A program made the position numbers and the translations under genes. The notes under the pieces were generated by a model. It did not search any database and was not told the DNA's origin. It saw nothing but the letters and a program-made list of their open reading frames with translations. 64,000 bases of DNA from Epiperipatus broadwayi. Its lineage: Eukaryota > Onychophora > Udeonychophora > Euonychophora > Peripatidae. Each line of letters opens with the position of its first letter. The first letter of the stretch is position 1. Location of the stretch: positions 620,001 to 684,000 of the forward strand of contig JAQFVV010000158.1 of NCBI GenBank assembly GCA_028023455.1. The letters run 5' to 3'. This document shows positions 59,874 to 64,000 of the stretch, piece by piece.

Positions 59874-62716
59874 TGTAGCCCTTGGATTTGTCCAAGGCTC
59901 CATCTTTTTAGGTTAACTATGAAAAAGAAGGTTCCATCCAAATTTTCCTCATAATGTATGTATTTTTTTTCTTTAATAAGAAAAGATTTTAGCAAAGACT
60001 GAGTTTGAACCCATATTGATAAGGGATTGCATATGTTTGACTTAGTAAGCAATCTAAAAATTTATTGTTAATATGTTTATAACCAGAGGATTATTTTATT
60101 TTTATTTATGGGTCAAGTTAATATTAAGAAAATATTAGAAAAGCAAAATGTATACATTTGTTGATAGGTTGACTGAGAAAAGGGAAGAGTGACTATTAAA
60201 ACTGTGTTAGAGAGTGAAAATGAATCAAATTGTTTTATAATGAGTTATAAAGAAACAGTTCATGAAAGTAAATAATAATAATAATAATAGTGTAGTTATA
60301 ATAATAAAGGATTACAATTAAGGATTAAAGCATTAAAGGTTAATTTAAAAAATTATATACCTGCGATGTGTGTGTGTATATAATCTAATTATAGGTTTTG
60401 ATTGTAAAATTCACAATCAATAATCATTTCTTATTATGTCGTAAAGCAATTTTTAAATGAGAAATTAAAATCATTTTTAATAAGTTTAATATTAGCAACC
60501 AAATTTAATTCAAAGTCTGAGATTGAAACAGCTGCAATATATATTTTGTTTCACTATTAAAGGGAAAAAGTAAGATTACTGTTCTGTTATTTGTTTTGGT
60601 ATAAGTTTCAAGTGTTATATTACTCAGTTAATTATTGGTCTTTAAAAGATATATTTTGCTAAGGAATTTAAGTGAACCATTAATTTTGACCATTAACGAT
60701 GATGGTCTGTCTGATGGTCTGGCAAATACCAAGAATTAATTGGCAATTATAGCTGTCGAATTGTGATGTTAATTGTGTCTGTTTGAAATACTGATTGGAA
60801 TTTGGCACTGTTTTTCTGAAAGAGCAAAAAGGTTAAAATTAATTGAGAAGGGGGGTTAAAATTAATTGAGAATGGGGAAGAAAGAGAAAGTAAACAGATC
60901 ACCAGGTGGATGTTCTCTATAAAAATCTGTCTTAAAAAAAAGAAAAAGGGCTTTTTATTGTTAGACTTTCTAATCTGTGACAGTTTTCTTGCATTGACTG
61001 AGAGAAAAACTGTCTTATAAAATTTTAAATCATTTTTATTGTAATTTTTGTCTCTTCAGAATAATTTGGCTAAATCTAACTTTGTCTTAAGAAAAGACAA
61101 TGTATAGTGAATAAATTTTAAGTGGGCACATACATCTTTAACCTCCAGAAGTCAACCAGTCCACAGATGATAATAAAAATTTAAACCACAGAAGTTAGTT
61201 TGAGTTTAATATCATTTTTATATAAATGCAAATAGTAAAATTTAAAACTCAAAAGTTTGATGTATATGTAAGTCAATTTAAATATATAAAATGAATTCAA
61301 AATGGAAAAGGACAATCAAAAATCAACAGACCTATACTGTGAAAAAGTTAAACGAATGCTATTTAAATTTAATATGCATAAACTTAAAATTGAGGAACTC
61401 TTTCAACAATATACAAATCGTATATATAATGCCAGAGGAACCAAACTATCAAAAGAACTTTTACTACAAGGACTTATATGCTTTTATGAACCGGTCAAGG
61501 AGGAATGAAAAAAAAAGGGGAGAAAGGAAAACAGAAATCAGGAACCTGGAAGGACACCCGCTAAAAGACTTATATAAGTATAATTTTTTTTGTTATTCGC
61601 TCTTTATGTGTGTAGGACATTTAATATATATATAATAAAAAAATGTGTGTAGGATATTTAGTATAAAAAAGGAGGAATTTCTTTCTTTGTAGTGTATCAT
61701 GTATATCATCTACTTTAAAATTAATTCATGTGATAATTACCATTGTACTATTTTGGGGATAAAGATTGATTTCAGATGATTTTATATATGTTTATTTAAA
61801 TGCTTTTGCTATTATTGTCATTTTGGGGGTAGGTGAAATATATATCATATCGTTCTGATATGCCTTATTCAAAATGCTTTACAAACAATTAAAAAAAAAC
61901 ACTTAGAGATATTATTATTAACATCATAAGTTATTGTCAAATGCTTAAACTTATAGGTAAATTGCTTGCCTATTGAGTTACATCATCGTAAATTTTCTTA
62001 TAAAAGTGCATGGAAATAGTTTTGAGAATTTTATACGCATTTCTTATTATTTATTATTATTGTTATCATAGATTTAAGGCCAGAAACAAGCTGATTTATG
62101 CTTGGAAAATTTATGGGCTCATATTCCAGTACACTAATTCGCAAGAATATTAAAGAGATGGAAGTTTTACTTGTATAATTTGATGTTTCGACCTGTATGT
62201 GTGTGGATAGACAAAGATCTCCACAAACTCAGTGAAGTCTAGTTCACTAAAATATGTATGTTATATCCATAAAGTATTTGAACCCAGTGGAAGAGTTTTC
62301 CCACTTGAGTATTCTCTACACCGTAAGGTTTCTTATTTTGATGGCCAGAGGTGATTGGCATACCTATGTTTTTATATGACTAGTGATAAAAATCCTAGCA
62401 TATCCCAACCTTAATGAAAAGGTTCTCTCTTATTCGGGTCACTGCCTGCCTCATATTAATATTTGATATTCCTTACGTCTGTATGAGTGGATAGCCATGA
62501 TAAGCATTATTATAAGTATTGGATACCAGGTCGCAAACTCAATTTAATGTCAGAATGAATGCAGATAACGTATGTGCGATTGGTGTATTTGAATATTGTT
62601 TTTGTAGATATGGTTTAGCATTCGAGCCAAAAATGATTAAGTTAATAACTGTTAAGGGTTAAATAAAGCATACAAATGTTTAAGCCTAAGCGTGAGCGAT
62701 GCGTATATAAATTTAT
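59874..62716 (+). repeat. 3' LTR, first 2.84 kb, then interrupted
   Basis: Parallel to 52211-55040 with few substitutions and small indels. Similarity stops sharply after GCGTATATAAATTTAT. Confidence 0.85.
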
Positions 62717-62810
62717 ATGGTCGTGTTTTGCAGACCGTACTGTGGCCGTCAGAGGGCGCGGCGACATCATCAACAACCGGCCTGAAAATGGCAAGTGATA
62801 AATTTTTTTA
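62717..62810. other. GC-rich junction segment
   Basis: ATGGTCGTGTTTTGCAGACC begins right where the LTR similarity stops. The segment is much richer in C and G than its surroundings (for example GTCAGAGGGCGCGGCGACA). It is probably the edge of an inserted element. Confidence 0.5.
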
Positions 62811-62812
62811 CA

Positions 62813-63470
62813 AAACGCCTCAAAATCGACAAATAAAAATGCCTAAGGCAATATATGTACAGCAAATAAAGCGAAAACTACAAATTAAAAATAAATTAAA
62901 GAAAATGCTACAAAATTCAAATAATAAAAAAAAAATCATGAAAATTGCATTATTGGCTATACCCCCCCCCCCAAAAAAAATCAAAAAAACGCCTCAAAAT
63001 CGACAAATAAAAATGCCTCAGACAATATATGTATAGCAAATACATCGAAAACAACAAATTATAAAAAAATTAAAGAAAATGCTACAAAATTCAAATAATA
63101 AAAAAAAAAATCATGAAAATTGCATTATTAGCTATACCCCCCCCCCCCAAAAATCAAAAAAACGCCTCAAAATCGACAAATAAAAATGCCTCAGACAATA
63201 TATGTATAGCAAATACATCGAAAACAACAAATTATAAAAAAATTAAAGAAAATGCTACAAAATTCAAATAATAAAAAAAAAATCATGAAAATTGCATTAT
63301 TGGCTATACCCCCCCCCCAAATCAAAAAAACGCCTCAAAATCGACAAATAAAAATGCCTCAGACAATATATGTATAGCAAATACATCGAAAACAACAAAT
63401 TATAAAAAAATTAAAGAAAATGCTACAAAATTCAAATAATAAAAAAAAAAATCATGAAGATTCTATCAAG
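62813..63470 (+). repeat. Tandem array, four units of about 170 bp
   Basis: Units begin AAACGCCTCAAAATCGAC at 62813, 62987, 63160 and 63328 (periods of about 174, 173 and 168). Each contains ATGCCTCAGACAATATATG (variant in unit 1), an AAATGCTACAAAATTC stretch, an A-run and a C-run of 8-12. The fourth unit diverges after the A-run. The small open frames here are by-products of the repeat. Confidence 0.9.
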
Positions 63471-63476
63471 AGATAT

Positions 63477-64000
63477 ACCTCCCTCCACAATCTGACAATT
63501 CACAAAACATGGCGGCATAAAAAAGCGGGAAAATACGAAAAAATTAAAATCATTTACCTTCAACATAAATATGCATCTAAGTTCATATTAAAAAGCAATT
63601 CCCCCAACTGGTCAAAACGTAACACAGATTAATACGTAGTAACTAATAAAAAAAATAATCAGAAAATGCTATAAAATGCAAACTATAAAAAAATTGGATC
63701 AACAGTCCCCCCCCTACAATCTGGACATTCAGAAGGAAGCATGGCGGCCAAAAATAGCGGGGATCAAATTATTTACCTTAAACATAAATATGCATCTAAA
63801 TTGATATAAAAAAGCAATTAATTGTTCTCTGGCTTTCAAATTAATGCATATGTAAATGGAGCAGTAATATTTAAATAATCAAAAAGCAATCATTACCGAC
63901 CCCTCCCCACTAATCAAAACGTAATAAATGGTATCAATATTTTAAGATTGTTTAAGTAACAGACCTAATAAGAATTCATATCATAGATTAATACGTAGTA
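63477..64000 (+). repeat. Related longer-period repeats, continuing past the window
   Basis: AGATTAATACGTAGTA at about 63627-63642 recurs at 63985-64000, about 358 bases later. Between them ACATGGCGGC/GCATGGCGGC, CATAAATATGCATCTAA and TCAAAACGTAA blocks also recur. This is a higher-order repeat that shares the AAAATGCTA...AAAA core with the 170-bp units. Confidence 0.65.

Larger units (their letters stand above)
52211..64000 (+). mobile_element. LTR retroelement with giant LTRs and a 2-kb pol-less interior
   Basis: A repeat starting TGTAGCCCTTGG at 52211 recurs at 59874. The two copies run in parallel for 2.8 kb with only scattered differences, up to 55040 and 62716. A primer-binding-site-like TGGCACCCAATGTGGGGC lies at 57852, and a purine tract immediately precedes the second copy. 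These landmarks imply a 5' LTR of about 5.6 kb and an interior of about 2.0 kb holding a gag-like coiled-coil ORF but no protease, RT or integrase. That is the layout of a large non-autonomous (LARD-like) retrotransposon. The 3' LTR is interrupted at 62716 by unrelated sequence, and its end is outside the window. Confidence 0.75.

Noticed and set aside
62813-63470. Possible CRISPR-like array
   Set aside because: The units are long tandem copies with no repeat/spacer alternation, and the genome is eukaryotic.
62692-63632. Open frames of 114 and 70 codons at the right end
   Set aside because: They are created by the 170-bp tandem repeats, with Lys/Asn runs and a poly-Pro stretch from the C-run.
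41000-64000. Upstream (5') exons of MCCC1
   Set aside because: I looked on the minus strand for the conserved N-terminal biotin-carboxylase motifs and found none. They are probably outside the window, but a very small exon could be missed by eye.

Overview
This is an AT-rich (by eye roughly 25-30% GC) eukaryotic genomic window. It looks like an intron-dominated stretch of an invertebrate animal genome. The evidence is a spliced animal-type gene with introns of up to about 21.5 kb, plus Penelope-like, RTE-type LINE, hAT, Tc1/mariner-Tigger and LTR elements. The sequence alone does not let me name the species.

One host gene is recognisable. Six consecutive minus-strand exons (40802-40949, 19180-19301, 4290-4401, 566-647, 159-286 and 1-69) join in phase. 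They encode the central part of the alpha (biotin-carboxylase) subunit of mitochondrial 3-methylcrotonyl-CoA carboxylase (MCCC1), an enzyme of leucine breakdown. The gene runs off the left edge. I did not find its 5' exons between 41 and 64 kb, so they probably lie beyond position 64000. One intron (4402-19179) uses a GC donor.

Nearly everything else is transposon debris inside MCCC1 introns. From left to right: an RTE-type LINE relic (about 3.0-3.8 kb); a Penelope-like element (PLE) with a GIY-YIG domain (5.3-12.3 kb) split by two TA-flanked DNA elements (7721-9087 and 9416-11522); a LINE relic (12.7-15.8 kb); two hAT relics (16.1-18.0 and 20.5-22.8 kb); a second PLE relic (24.3-26.4 kb) carrying a short insertion; and an LTR element with about 1.3-kb LTRs (27.8-32.5 kb). 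These are followed by a less AT-rich block with tRNA-like pieces (33.6-39.5 kb), LINE 3' ends (40.2 and 45.3 kb), a Tigger-like transposon (43.5-44.7 kb), foldback repeats (47.7 and 49.5 kb) and a zinc-knuckle retroelement ORF relic (49.0-50.3 kb). The right end holds an LTR element with unusually long LTRs (from 52.2 kb). Its 3' LTR is interrupted at 62.7 kb by a tandem-repeat array that reaches the window edge.

I see no operon, CRISPR array or clearly new biochemical system. The most notable items are the giant-LTR, pol-less retroelement with a repeated C-K-M-K peptide motif, the readable nested-insertion history of the PLE, and a 54-bp-arm foldback element flanked by a 13-bp target duplication.
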